From Dictyocoela muelleri (lineage: Eukaryota; Microsporidia): 15,541 bases of DNA. Positions 1-7,218 of the stretch are shown here, piece by piece. A model generated the notes under the pieces. That model was not told the origin of the DNA. It saw only the letters and a program-made list of their open reading frames with translations, and did not search any database. The stretch covers positions 1 through 15,541 of the forward strand of contig SDVU01000302.1 in assembly GCA_016256075.1 (NCBI GenBank), in the 5' to 3' direction. The first letter of the stretch is position 1. Each line of letters opens with the position of its first letter. Both the position numbers and the translations under genes were made by a program.

Positions 1-96
1 GAAGTGACGTATTATTGGAACACCAGGAACCAAAGGTCATAAGACTATGGTTGGAGACAACTCTCCGGGTTGGCAGCAATGGATGTTGTCAGCATG
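1..96 (+). repeat. 3' tail of SINE-like repeat (copy A)
   Basis: The first ~96 bases match the last ~90 bases of the complete copy at 5885-6338. Shared stretches include TATTATTGGAACACCA, GAACCAAA, GGAGACAACTCT and GGGTTGGCAGC, and both end near GTGTTGT or GATGTTGT before A+T-rich DNA. The tRNA-like head and body would lie upstream of the window, so this copy is cut by the window edge and its true length is unknown. A third copy, in the opposite orientation, lies at 13478-14889. The similarity is read directly from sequence; the SINE label comes from the head of the other copies. Confidence 0.75.
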
Positions 97-339
97 AATA
101 TATAATATAAATATAATAAAAATCATAATAAAAAATCAATAAAAAAAATCGAAAAAATATAAGAAGGTCTCGAACTGCAAATAGGCCCCGCGCTGCGCGC
201 GAAACATAATATACAATTTTTTATATTATTGACACATTCGATGATGTTATATTATCTTTATGGCTTCTGTATTCTACATTTAATGGCGTTTTTCGTCAAT
301 TTGCCATAAAAGAGAGAAAACTCTCATTCGACGATTTTT
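97..339. other. A+T-rich intergenic DNA with a short GC-rich patch
   Basis: No coding signal is seen on either strand. A small GC-rich island at about 185-202 (CCCCGCGCTGCGCGCG) interrupts otherwise A+T-rich sequence. A short local inverted repeat (GAGAGAAAACTCTC) lies at about 311-325. Neither could be assigned to a known element. Confidence 0.5.
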
Positions 340-690
340 TTTCGACATTATTTTAATTTAATTTAATTTATTAAAAAATAATTTAATTATTTTAATTTAT
401 TTTAATTTATCTTAATTTATATTAATTTATATTTATTTATTTATTTTTTTGTTTTATATTTATTTAAATTAATATTTTTAATTTATTTTTCTTTACTTAA
501 TTTATTTTTATTTGCTTTATTTACATTAATTTACTTAATTTACATTAATTGTCTTAATTTAGTTAAATTTAAATATTTTAATTTAAATATTTTAATTTAA
601 TATATTTTAATAAATATAATTTAATATATTTTAATTGAATATATTTATATTTAATATATTAGACTTAATATATTTTAGTTTATTTTGTGG
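340..690. repeat. A+T simple repeat of TTTAA-like units
   Basis: This tract is almost pure A+T, built from irregular TTTAA, TTTATTTAA and ATATTTAA units with no reading frame of note. It looks like slippage-grown low-complexity sequence. It ends where a GC-bearing flank (GGTGAGTTTTCGC at about 690-702) begins. Confidence 0.8.
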
Positions 691-713
691 TGAGTTTTCG
701 CATACTCGTCACT

Positions 714-1315
714 GGTTATACCTCAATTCGTCCGATTCGCAATTCGCCCGATTCGCAATTCGTATAAAAATTAAAAAAATTCATGATAAAAATGCATAAT
801 TACTTTGAGATCCCGAAGTTGAAAAATGAAATACAGATTATCACGTCTTATATTTAAAAGTTAAAGGAGTACTAAGATGAAACAAATGGTACTGTAAATA
901 ACTTAAAGAGTACTAAAAACTCTATGTAAATAAAGAAAGTAACTTTAAATAGTTATTAATTTTTAACATAATAAAGTATCTAAAATATATATCTTAAAAG
1001 GCTTGATTAACTTTATTAAATTCAAAATTTTATAATTTATTTGACTAATTATCCTACACATTTTTATTAATCGGTTAATTTTCATAGCATAAATTTTTTA
1101 GCCATTACATATCATCTTTAAAATAAAAAAATATCGCATATATTGATTAAAAAGGTATTAAATAGCTTCATCGTAAAAATAATTTATTTATATTTTTAAT
1201 CTATTGTAAAATTACAAAATGAAATCAATTATATTCTATAATTATAAAATTTTTTATTTTTTTAGGCGAATTACGAATCGGGCGAACTGAGAATCGGACG
1301 AATTATCACTCCACG
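714..1315. mobile_element. 602-bp MITE with ~60-bp terminal inverted repeats and 9-bp target duplication
   Basis: The nine bases CTCGTCACT occur immediately left (705-713) and right (1316-1324) of this segment, as expected of a target-site duplication. The ends are inverted repeats: about 714-775 matches the reverse complement of about 1253-1315. Both arms carry two GC-rich ~16-bp units, AATTCGTCCGATTC then TTCGCCCGATTCG, followed by AATTCG and an A-rich stretch. The interior is A+T-rich and non-coding, so this is a non-autonomous element. A 9-bp duplication fits Mutator-like (MULE) elements, and 8-9 bp also fits Merlin; both families have remnants in this window. Family assignment is inference. 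Confidence 0.8.
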
Positions 1316-1627
1316 CTCGTCACTATGTTATGCGCGATATCTTCCTTTTTGGCGAGTTTTCGCGCGCCTATTTTTAAAAGCGGAACATTTATCTAATACA
1401 ATGTAAGATTTTATTTTTTTTTCTTTTTGTATAATTGCAAAAATTTTAGATATTTTAACTATCTTGAACTTCTTTAACATAACAATAATTACTATTATTT
1501 TTCACTGCCCCAAAAATTCATACTTTTTTCTATATTTTTAACAACGTATTGTTTTACACGAAATGTTTCGTTTATATGCATTTCTTCAGAATTTCGTCTA
1601 GACGTTATTTATTTTGTCTTATATTTT
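1316..1627. other. Intergenic DNA, no gene seen
   Basis: After the 9-bp duplication comes a GC-bearing stretch (GGCGAGTTTTCGCGCGCC at about 1352-1369) and then ordinary A+T-rich sequence. If the Merlin-like fragment at 1628-1930 was once complete, its downstream part should lie here on the minus strand, but I could not read a convincing continuation. Confidence 0.4.
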
Positions 1628-1930
1628 TTATAAATTATGCTTCCAAAAAAAAATAATTCCATTGAACATGAAAATCCACCAATTCTCAATTTTCCATATC
1701 ATCTTTATATGTAAAAAGCATATTAAAATAAAAATAAATAACAAAGTGTGCGAAGACAATGGTGTGGCTTTAATTTCAGATAACGAGCAGCCATATAACA
1801 AACTATAAGTATTATTACATTTACTACACTTCCATAGATAAAATAAATTATATTTATTACAATCTTTTATTTTAATTGTCTTTTTACACTTTTGCAAATT
1901 TTATTGGTAACAAGGGGCGTCGATGTGGAA
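1628..1930 (-). pseudogene. Probable N-terminal fragment of a Merlin/ISXO2-type transposase
   Basis: On the minus strand an open stretch of about 89 codons (1897-1628) has no ATG at its head and a stop just upstream. It contains a CxxC zinc-knuckle context WKCSKC, then YSLLYG, then a hydrophobic run with LLFIFILICF. In Merlin and bacterial ISXO2/IS1016-type transposases the N-terminal zinc motif (W-x-C-x-x-C) is followed by an S-x-R-x-G-like motif and a hydrophobic helix, in this order and spacing. In the next frame upstream (about 1930-1898), HIDAPCYQ may be the first cysteine pair region, implying one frame change. The catalytic core is not visible downstream. The order of motifs supports the family, but the similarity is weak. 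It could be chance coding in A+T-rich DNA. Confidence 0.42.
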
Positions 1931-2061
1931 TAGTAATTGTCCAATATTTTCATTTTATGATATCTAATAAAAAAATATTGTTTTTTAGTCTATTTATTCG
2001 TTTTTTCTTGGTTAAAATTTTTGAATTCTTTAAAGCCAATATAACCATGTAACCGGTCTAT

Positions 2062-2358
2062 TTCCTCTTCTTGGAAATATAAAATGCCTATAATCAAATA
2101 TGTCATTAATAAAGCATGATAAAAATTTTGTAAAATCACGATATAAACTTAATATACAATATTTTCTTACAATATTATTTATGTAACATTTTTTAAAAAT
2201 AATTTAAAAGTTTATTTTTTTTTGGAAAAAACTTCATTAAATTTATTATAAATAAATAATTGTATATTAAGTTTTATATCGTTATTTTACAAAATTTTTA
2301 TTATGCTTTATTAATGTTATATTTGATTAAGGAATTTTATATTTCCAAGAAGGGGGAA
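2062..2358. mobile_element. Foldback MITE, ~100-bp inverted arms
   Basis: About 2062-2165 reads as the reverse complement of about 2258-2358. Both arms run CTTCTTGGAAATATAAAA, then AATCAAATAT, ATTAATAAAGCAT, AAAAATTTTGTAAAAT, ACGATATAAA and CTTAATATACAAT. The arms differ at a modest number of positions and enclose about 90 bases of A+T-rich spacer. No coding capacity is seen. The exact ends and target duplication could not be fixed, so the transposon superfamily is unknown. Confidence 0.8.
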
Positions 2359-2461
2359 CCAAGTTGTGGTGAAAAAAAAAATTAAATTCATCAATTATTT
2401 TTTTCAAAATTTTATTTTAAAAAATCACGGTTGCTTCTAGTTCTGAGGCACTTATTAAATT

Positions 2462-2474
2462 GGTATATAAAAAA
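2462..2474 (+). promoter_or_regulatory. TATA-like box before the weak small ORF
   Basis: GTATATAAAAA (2463-2473) ends 18 bases before the ATG at 2492. The same 11 bases precede the start codon of the 647-residue gene at nearly the same distance. Such a match is not rare in DNA this A+T-rich. Confidence 0.25.
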
Positions 2475-2491
2475 TTTTGAAAAAAAAATAA

Positions 2492-2692
2492 ATGGCAGAT
2501 AAAAAATTATTTAAACTCTTTTATATAGTTTTTTCATACCTAGTCATTTTTATTGCCCGGTCACTTTTTGAGGCAACACTCAGTACTTGTATATATATGT
2601 CACTACTGTTTCGAAAGATGTATAAATGCTACATAAACTCAATCAATATATCCGATTCGTTAAAAATGAGCATATTCCATTTTAATAAGTAA
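2492..2692 (+). CDS. Weak candidate: 66-residue hydrophobic small protein
   Basis: This is an ATG-started open frame of 66 codons. The predicted peptide begins MADKKLFKLFYIVFSYLVIF, so a short charged N-terminus is followed by a hydrophobic segment of about 14-20 residues (residues 7-22). That could be a membrane anchor or signal peptide. The remainder has two cysteines and is otherwise unremarkable. In its favour are a true ATG and a TATA-like GTATATAAAAA 18 bases upstream, as at the well-supported gene. Against it are the short length, no recognised domain and an A+T-rich setting where hydrophobic open frames arise by chance. I do not recognise it, and I rate it more likely spurious than real. 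Confidence 0.2.
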   Translation: MADKKLFKLFYIVFSYLVIFIARSLFEATLSTCIYMSLLFRKMYKCYINSINISDSLKMSIFHFNK

Positions 2693-2927
2693 CGAAAGGC
2701 TAAATTCACATTTTTTTAAAAAAAATTATCTTTTTTTTTATAAAAAATTCATTTTTGAATAATCATATCTATAAATTTTGATTTGAAGATTATAAACTTA
2801 TTAAATAACACATATATTTGAGTATTAGAAAACAAAATTTCAATTATATCATAAATATCAATATTTTAGTTATTTAAAAAATAATTCCAATGCTTACAAA
2901 CTTAAAAGTACCATAATTTTCGGTTCA
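2693..2927. other. A+T-rich intergenic DNA, nothing recognised
   Basis: I see no frame, repeat or structured element between the weak small ORF and the foldback element that starts at about 2928. Confidence 0.5.
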
Positions 2928-3246
2928 CCATCTGTTAGGAACCCCTACTATAATTTATGAAATCGTAATCTATAACAGAAAATTACATGATTCTTATTTC
3001 AAATAAGTAAAAATCACGAGTTATCTCTAGATTTAAAAACAATATATTTTTAACAGCCATATATAGAAGTTTTCTAATTTTTCGCTTTGCATAAAAATTA
3101 AGAAACTTCCATATATGGCTGTCAAAAATATATTGTTTTTAAATCTAGAGATAACCTGTGATTTTTACTTATTTGAAATAATAATCATACAATTTTCACC
3201 TATAGATTACGATTTTCAAAATTATAGTAGGGGTTCCTAACCCGCT
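2928..3246. mobile_element. Foldback MITE, near-perfect ~147-bp hairpin
   Basis: About 2934-3080 is the reverse complement of about 3091-3242, at roughly 90% identity (about 15 differences by eye), with a loop of only about 10 bases. The ends read GTTAGGAACCCCTACTATAA on both arms. On the right an outer CAGCGG precedes this, reminiscent of hAT termini (CAGnGGTT...); the left end is a less good match. No matching 8-bp target duplication was found. The whole unit is non-coding. It lies 127 bases beyond the stop codon of the 647-residue gene, so read-through transcripts of that gene could include a long double-stranded stem. Confidence 0.85.
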
Positions 3247-3373
3247 GAAAAACTTAATTTTCTATATTTTAATTTTGATCAAAATTGAAAATAGCAGTAA
3301 CAACGATTAAATAAAAATTAATCATAATTGAACAAAATAAAATTAATAAAAAATTTCATTTAAAATCTTAAAA

Positions 3374-5317
3374 TCATTTTCCGTTGATTTTAGAGAATAA
3401 TCGTTGACATTTAGGACATCCAAAACAACTAGTAAATCGTTCGATAACACCGAACTGATTAATATTAAAAAAATTCATATTCGAACAATAAAACAAACCT
3501 AAATTCCTCATATATAATATATATAACACCGTTTTACATCCTTTAAATTTCTCTGAAATGGTAATTAAAAAATTTTTACCTATTGGTAATTTGCCTTTAA
3601 AATTTACTTTTTCTGATAAAAAATTTTCTGAATCAATAAAATCACCAATACTACCATCAATACAATTTCTTTCCTTTTCATGAACCTGAAATATTTCTTC
3701 TTGCAAATAAATATCACATTTTATATGTTCTTGTAGGGAACATAATAATTTGCTAAGTATAGGCTGTATATTCATTGCCCAATACAACTTGACATGTTTA
3801 CAACATGGTATTATATTTATTTTCATTTTATATTTACTGAAAAAATACATGTTTTTTGACGAATTAGTCGGGTTGATTAATTTTATGACATTTTGCGGAT
3901 AATCGTTAATTTTATTTATTGCCTCAAATAATGATTCGAAGATTTCTTTTTTATAGTTTATTTTTAGTCTAGAGTTATTATCTTCAGAGTTATTAACTTT
4001 AGGAGTTTTAACTTTAATACTCTTATTATTTTTATATTTATCTTTGACATCATGTTGATTATTTTCAGGATTAATAATTACAATTTTCGTGATATTTCCA
4101 TTCTCAAAAATAAAACCATACTCGTATTTTTCAAAATTACTCTTGTTGAGAACATCCAATTGCAAATAAGCAATTTCATTCAGCAAATTTGATGATTTGA
4201 ATGAAATACTAACAAGTGGCGTCTCTACAATCCATTTTAACTTTTTATTAATTTCATCAAAATTGATATTAAAATCAAATAGACAGTTTTTAATGATTTC
4301 ATTTCTTCTATTCGTGTCATTGGTTACCAAAAATTGTCTCATTTTAAATTCATTATTAGTCAACAAAATTTTAACGTTATAGAAACAATACAAAAAATGA
4401 AAATTTGTCAATTTTTGAATTAATCTGTCGCGATTATTATTTTCAACAATACAAATGATCATATAGTTATCACTTTTATTTTGACTTTTATTATCACTTT
4501 TATTTTGACGTTTACTTTGACGTTTATTTTGACGTTTATTTTGACGTTTATTTTGACGTTTATTAACACTTTTATTATAACCTTTAATATTCCTAAAAAG
4601 GTCCCAAATTATAGTTATATCATTATAATTAAGTTTTACTTCTGAATAAATTGTGTAATGATTATTTTTAGTAATCTTAGGCACTTTATTATCTAACAAT
4701 ACGTCTTTTAATAACCAATTAAATGTTATTTCTTCGGTTTGAAAAAAATTACCTGAACCTAGCTCATTATGGAATTTTACAAACTCTGATGATTTTTTAA
4801 AAGTATAAATTACAAAAACATTGTTGTTTTGAAAATTTTTGATTCTTGAACAAAAGTCGGGTATTATAATTTTTCCTATCATGTTTAGAATCTCAATAAA
4901 TGTTAGATTTTCATTATTTTCATTTTTTAAGTTATTTAAGTTATTTTCATTTTTTAAGTTATTTAAGTTATTTTCATTTTTTAAGTTATTTAAGTTATTT
5001 TCCGAATTTTTAATTTCGTCAGTTATTTTCCGAATTTTTTCAGTAAAAATTTTAGAAACATACTTCGATGAATTATTGATAGCAGTAGTGTTTATAAAAT
5101 CACTATTTTGTATAAAATTATTATTTTCCGCATCGTTATCCTCGATCTGATTATTATTCTCCTGAACAATCAAATTCAAATTATTATTTATAGACACATC
5201 TTGTAATTGTGATATTTCTGTATTGTTTATTTTATTATTATCACTGGCTAATGAATAAAATGAGTTTAAAAGAAATAAAATTTGTACACAATGATTAGAA
5301 AAAATATGTTTATTCAT
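3374..5317 (-). CDS. Putative secreted Asn/Lys-rich protein with internal repeat arrays, unknown function
   Basis: This uninterrupted 647-codon ATG frame is by far the longest in the window and ends with TGA. Residues 1-24 form a probable signal peptide (basic start, hydrophobic core VQILFLLNSF, likely cleavage after SLA). There is no later membrane span. Residues 25-100 are Asn-rich low complexity. Residues 106-132 are three identical 9-residue units (ENNLNNLKN), and residues 252-283 are eight 4-residue units (NKRQ grading into NKSD/NKSQ). The regions between and after (140-250, 285-647) look globular, with a mix of hydrophobic and charged residues. Cysteines cluster late: CC at 505-506 and C-F-G-C-P-K-C at 631-637, a possible metal-binding or disulfide cluster. 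I recognise no family. A microsporidian-type secreted or host-facing protein is inference from the signal peptide and repeats. The start is supported by the signal peptide and a TATA-like box 17 bases upstream. A transposon passenger gene is a less likely alternative. Confidence 0.8.
   Translation of the reverse strand: MNKHIFSNHCVQILFLLNSFYSLASDNNKINNTEISQLQDVSINNNLNLIVQENNNQIEDNDAENNNFIQNSDFINTTAINNSSKYVSKIFTEKIRKITDEIKNSENNLNNLKNENNLNNLKNENNLNNLKNENNENLTFIEILNMIGKIIIPDFCSRIKNFQNNNVFVIYTFKKSSEFVKFHNELGSGNFFQTEEITFNWLLKDVLLDNKVPKITKNNHYTIYSEVKLNYNDITIIWDLFRNIKGYNKSVNKRQNKRQNKRQNKRQSKRQNKSDNKSQNKSDNYMIICIVENNNRDRLIQKLTNFHFLYCFYNVKILLTNNEFKMRQFLVTNDTNRRNEIIKNCLFDFNINFDEINKKLKWIVETPLVSISFKSSNLLNEIAYLQLDVLNKSNFEKYEYGFIFENGNITKIVIINPENNQHDVKDKYKNNKSIKVKTPKVNNSEDNNSRLKINYKKEIFESLFEAINKINDYPQNVIKLINPTNSSKNMYFFSKYKMKINIIPCCKHVKLYWAMNIQPILSKLLCSLQEHIKCDIYLQEEIFQVHEKERNCIDGSIGDFIDSENFLSEKVNFKGKLPIGKNFLITISEKFKGCKTVLYILYMRNLGLFYCSNMNFFNINQFGVIERFTSCFGCPKCQRLFSKINGK
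4469..4564 (-). repeat. In-frame 12-bp tandem repeat (NKRQ/NKSD units)
   Basis: Eight 12-base units lie inside the 647-residue gene. The central ones are identical at the DNA level (TTTTGACGTTTA on the plus strand). They encode a strongly basic NKRQ array that passes into NKSD and NKSQ. Identical nucleotide units point to recent expansion by slippage or unequal exchange, so copy number is likely to vary between strains. Confidence 0.9.
4922..5002 (-). repeat. In-frame 27-bp tandem repeat (ENNLNNLKN units)
   Basis: Three 27-base units encode ENNLNNLKN, and a partial fourth unit follows. The copies look essentially identical at the DNA level. The 9-residue period puts Leu at regular intervals, which could give an amphipathic or coiled segment after the signal peptide. 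Because 27 is divisible by three, gains or losses of units keep the frame. Confidence 0.9.
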
Positions 5318-5334
5318 AAAATCAGGTGTAATAG

Positions 5335-5345
5335 TTTTTATATAC
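5335..5345 (-). promoter_or_regulatory. TATA-like box of the 647-residue gene
   Basis: Reading the minus strand, GTATATAAAAA ends 17 bases before the ATG at 5317. That distance implies a very short 5' leader, as is common in compactly transcribed eukaryotes such as microsporidia. The same 11 bases occur at a similar distance from the small ORF at 2492. Confidence 0.45.
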
Positions 5346-5372
5346 TCTAAAAAAATATTTTATTATAATTAA

Positions 5373-5458
5373 AATGACATATTTTATTTGGAATTTGACA
5401 TAAATCAAATTTTTGTATTTGGATGACTGTTAATTTTTATCAATGTCAAAATGACATT
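5373..5458. promoter_or_regulatory. Repeated TGACAT motif with palindrome upstream of the gene
   Basis: AATGACAT occurs at 5373-5380, TTGACAT at 5395-5401, and a perfect palindrome AATGTCA-aaa-TGACATT at 5442-5458. All lie 56-141 bases upstream of the start codon of the minus-strand gene. Three occurrences of one core within about 90 bases could be binding sites for a dyad-recognising factor. Function is inference. Confidence 0.25.
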
Positions 5459-5640
5459 TAAAAAGGATAAATGATCTTTAAAAAGTTGAAAATTTTATAA
5501 AAATTCAATTATAAAAGATTTATAAAAATTAAAATGTTGTTATGATAAAATATTGCCTCAAATTAATTGTGTACTGTTTTTTTAAGTTTCATCCTTTTTT
5601 TTTAAAAAAAATATTTTTCAATACTAAACTATAAAATTTT
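5459..5640. other. A+T-rich gene-free spacer
   Basis: I see no gene here. It is bounded by the promoter-side motifs on the left and, on the right, by an abrupt rise in G+C at about 5641. Confidence 0.5.
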
Positions 5641-5884
5641 CAGCATCCCCCGAAACAGTGTGTCAAAGATGTCCACACGTACCTAAGGGTCTCCTCAGAT
5701 ACTTCATGGGTTCCTAGAAGATTTTTGGAGTTTAGTGAGTCTCTTAATGGCCCTTGGAGTCCATGTAAAATTATTTGTCATTATAATACATTTCTCTCAT
5801 GGGTTTCATTCATTTTACCCAATAAAATATTTGAACTTTTATGATTTGGTCTGGCCGGAATTTCTGCATGTAGAGGAGAATGTA
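5641..5884. other. GC-richer segment of unknown origin, with a repeat end at 5800-5884
   Basis: From CAGCATCCCCCGAAACAGTG (5641) the G+C content rises to near half for about 130 bases and then falls. The right part (about 5800-5884) read on the minus strand matches 6482-6560 on the plus strand, for example CTACATGCAGAAATTCCGGC against TTACATGCAGATATTTCGGC. It is therefore part of a repeat family that was later interrupted by the SINE-like copy. No long frame runs through it. The CAG start has a faint resemblance to hAT termini, but no partner was found. Confidence 0.45.
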
Positions 5885-6338
5885 GGCCATATAGCTCAGC
5901 GGTTTACACTCTTGAATGTAAAATTTAAATATTGTGGTTCAAATCTCGCCGACTTTACTCTTTAATAAAAAATGAGGGAATGACATTAAGCGGTCATAAC
6001 TATATAATTATAGTATATATACAGTTCTTCCAGTGTTGTATAGCTGATTAAGACTTGGTCTAATATGACAATGAAACAGAAGGGACTCTCTTAGGTGTGG
6101 AGATGAGTGCGGCGACGCATCTAGGCAAAAAGTAGTAAAAAATAAAAATTTTGAAAAGCCACTTCTTACATTTATCCTGCTGATTCATTTATAAAACGAA
6201 AATCGCGTATACAGCAGGGCTTCTGGGTAGCTTAGAAAGTGAAGTATTATTGGAACACCAAGAACCAAAAGTCACAGACCACATAGGAGACAACTCTTCG
6301 GGTTGGCAGCTATGTGTGTTGTAACATTTAATTATTAA
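5885..6338 (+). mobile_element. Complete tRNA-headed SINE-like retroposon (copy B)
   Basis: The head carries an RNA polymerase III A box, TAGCTCAGCGG (5892-5902), and a B box, GGTTCAAATCT (5936-5946), 44 bases apart, in the register of a tRNA whose position 1 falls at 5885. A body of about 390 bases follows and ends in GGTTGGCAGC...GTGTTGTAAC and an A+T tail. AGAATGTA occurs directly before (5877-5884) and after (6339-6346), a plausible 8-bp target duplication that fixes the ends. Body landmarks such as GAATGACATTAAGCGGTCA and AAGACTTGGTCTAATAT recur in the minus copy at 13478-14889, and the tail recurs at 1-96. No open frame spans it. The T stem pairs poorly, so it is not a working tRNA. A 3' tail derived from a LINE is possible but untested. 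Confidence 0.75.
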
Positions 6339-6372
6339 AGAATGTAAAGAAATACCTATACATTGGAAAGAA

Positions 6373-6453
6373 CATAAAAAAGTAGACTGTATTTGATAAT
6401 AAAATTTTCATATTTCAACATATTATATATCAAATACAGTCTACTTTTTTATG
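6373..6453. repeat. Perfect 26-bp inverted repeat hairpin
   Basis: CATAAAAAAGTAGACTGTAT continues to 6398, and its exact reverse complement lies at 6428-6453. The 29 bases between would form the loop. The 81-base unit has the size of a miRNA-like precursor or a tiny foldback element. A related string (GTAGACTACATTTGAT) appears near 10466. Confidence 0.8.
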
Positions 6454-6481
6454 CTCCTTCAAAAAGTATAAGTACTTTTTC

Positions 6482-6763
6482 ACATTCTCTTTTACATGCA
6501 GATATTTCGGCTAGACAAAACAATAAAAATTCAAAAATATTACCTTTAAATTATATAGTTAACACTTTTATAAATTTATTATCTACCAATTTATCAATTC
6601 TATTATATTCATTTCAGTTCAATTCTAAATAAAAATAGCAATTATTGTAGTTCCAGTAATTATACCATTTATTCAAATAATCCCACTTCAGTTTTTTATG
6701 CTTAAGAAAATATTTTTAGTACAAGAAAACATGTCTAATTCTACAAAATTAAAAAAATCACCA
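6482..6763 (+). repeat. Unnamed dispersed repeat (element X), copy 1
   Basis: The left part (about 6482-6560) matches the reverse complement of about 5800-5884. The right part (about 6532-6763) matches 8349-8569 in the same orientation. Shared strings include TATAGTTAACACTT against TATAGTTTACACTT, CAATTTATCAAT against CAATTTATAAAT, CCAGTAAT against TCAGTAAT, and ATGCTTAA..AAATATTTTT. Similarity is roughly 70% by eye, so the copies are old. No coding signal is conserved beyond a short stretch, and no family is recognised. Confidence 0.55.
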
Positions 6764-7218
6764 CTATCCCAATTAAGAGGCTCAATTTTCGAAAGGTTAC
6801 GAACATAGATATTCATTATGTTAGACGGCCTTTATTCCAAAATCTGTAAAATAAAATTTTGAAGAATTATTTTAACTGTTTTTATATATCACTATATTTT
6901 TATAACTTTTTTTTGTTTTATTGTTTTTACCATAACGGTGTTCCGTAATGAATACACGTTTCTAAATTTAGTCCAAGATTTATGAAACATCTAATGCCTT
7001 CGGTAGTAAATATTTTGAAAGAATTACATTATCTTTAATCCACAAAATAGTTTCGTATATTTTAATACTTACCCATTTTTACAATTGTTTTTAAACTAAA
7101 ATATTTTCATTCCCCTTATATCCATAATTGCAAACGACTATTCCATACTACTCCTTTCTTAACCCCTGTTGTATTTTTTCTGATACCTTTCCATTGAATT
7201 AGCAAACATAAAATTTTC
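6764..7218. other. A+T-rich intergenic DNA, nothing recognised
   Basis: There is no credible frame. A weak imperfect inverted pair around ATTCATTA (about 6813 and 6948) was seen but is too poor to call an element. Confidence 0.4.

Noticed and set aside
185-202. CpG-rich promoter-like patch
   Set aside because: It is only about 18 bases long and no gene follows on either strand.
714-1315. CRISPR-like array from the repeated GATTCG units
   Set aside because: The units are adjacent, lack spacers, and form part of terminal inverted repeats with a target duplication.
4197-5150. Plus-strand frames opposite the 647-residue gene
   Set aside because: They are antisense shadows of the repeat-rich gene; their Leu/Phe runs mirror the Asn/Lys codons.
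5885-5950. A functional tRNA gene at the A/B box region
   Set aside because: The boxes fit, but the T stem does not pair well, no clean acceptor stem closes, and the same head is followed by the shared SINE body in another copy.
5735-5965. A 76-codon plus-strand frame
   Set aside because: It has no ATG at its head and runs from the GC-rich patch into the SINE head, so it crosses two unrelated segments.
6393-6632. A 79-codon plus-strand frame
   Set aside because: It lacks an ATG start, begins inside the 26-bp hairpin and runs into element X. Partial residue similarity to the inverted piece at 5800-5884 is noted as a repeat, not as a gene.
6790-6965. A small element with ATTCATTA-centred inverted ends
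   Set aside because: Only about 8-10 bases match well and the rest is no better than chance in A+T-rich DNA.
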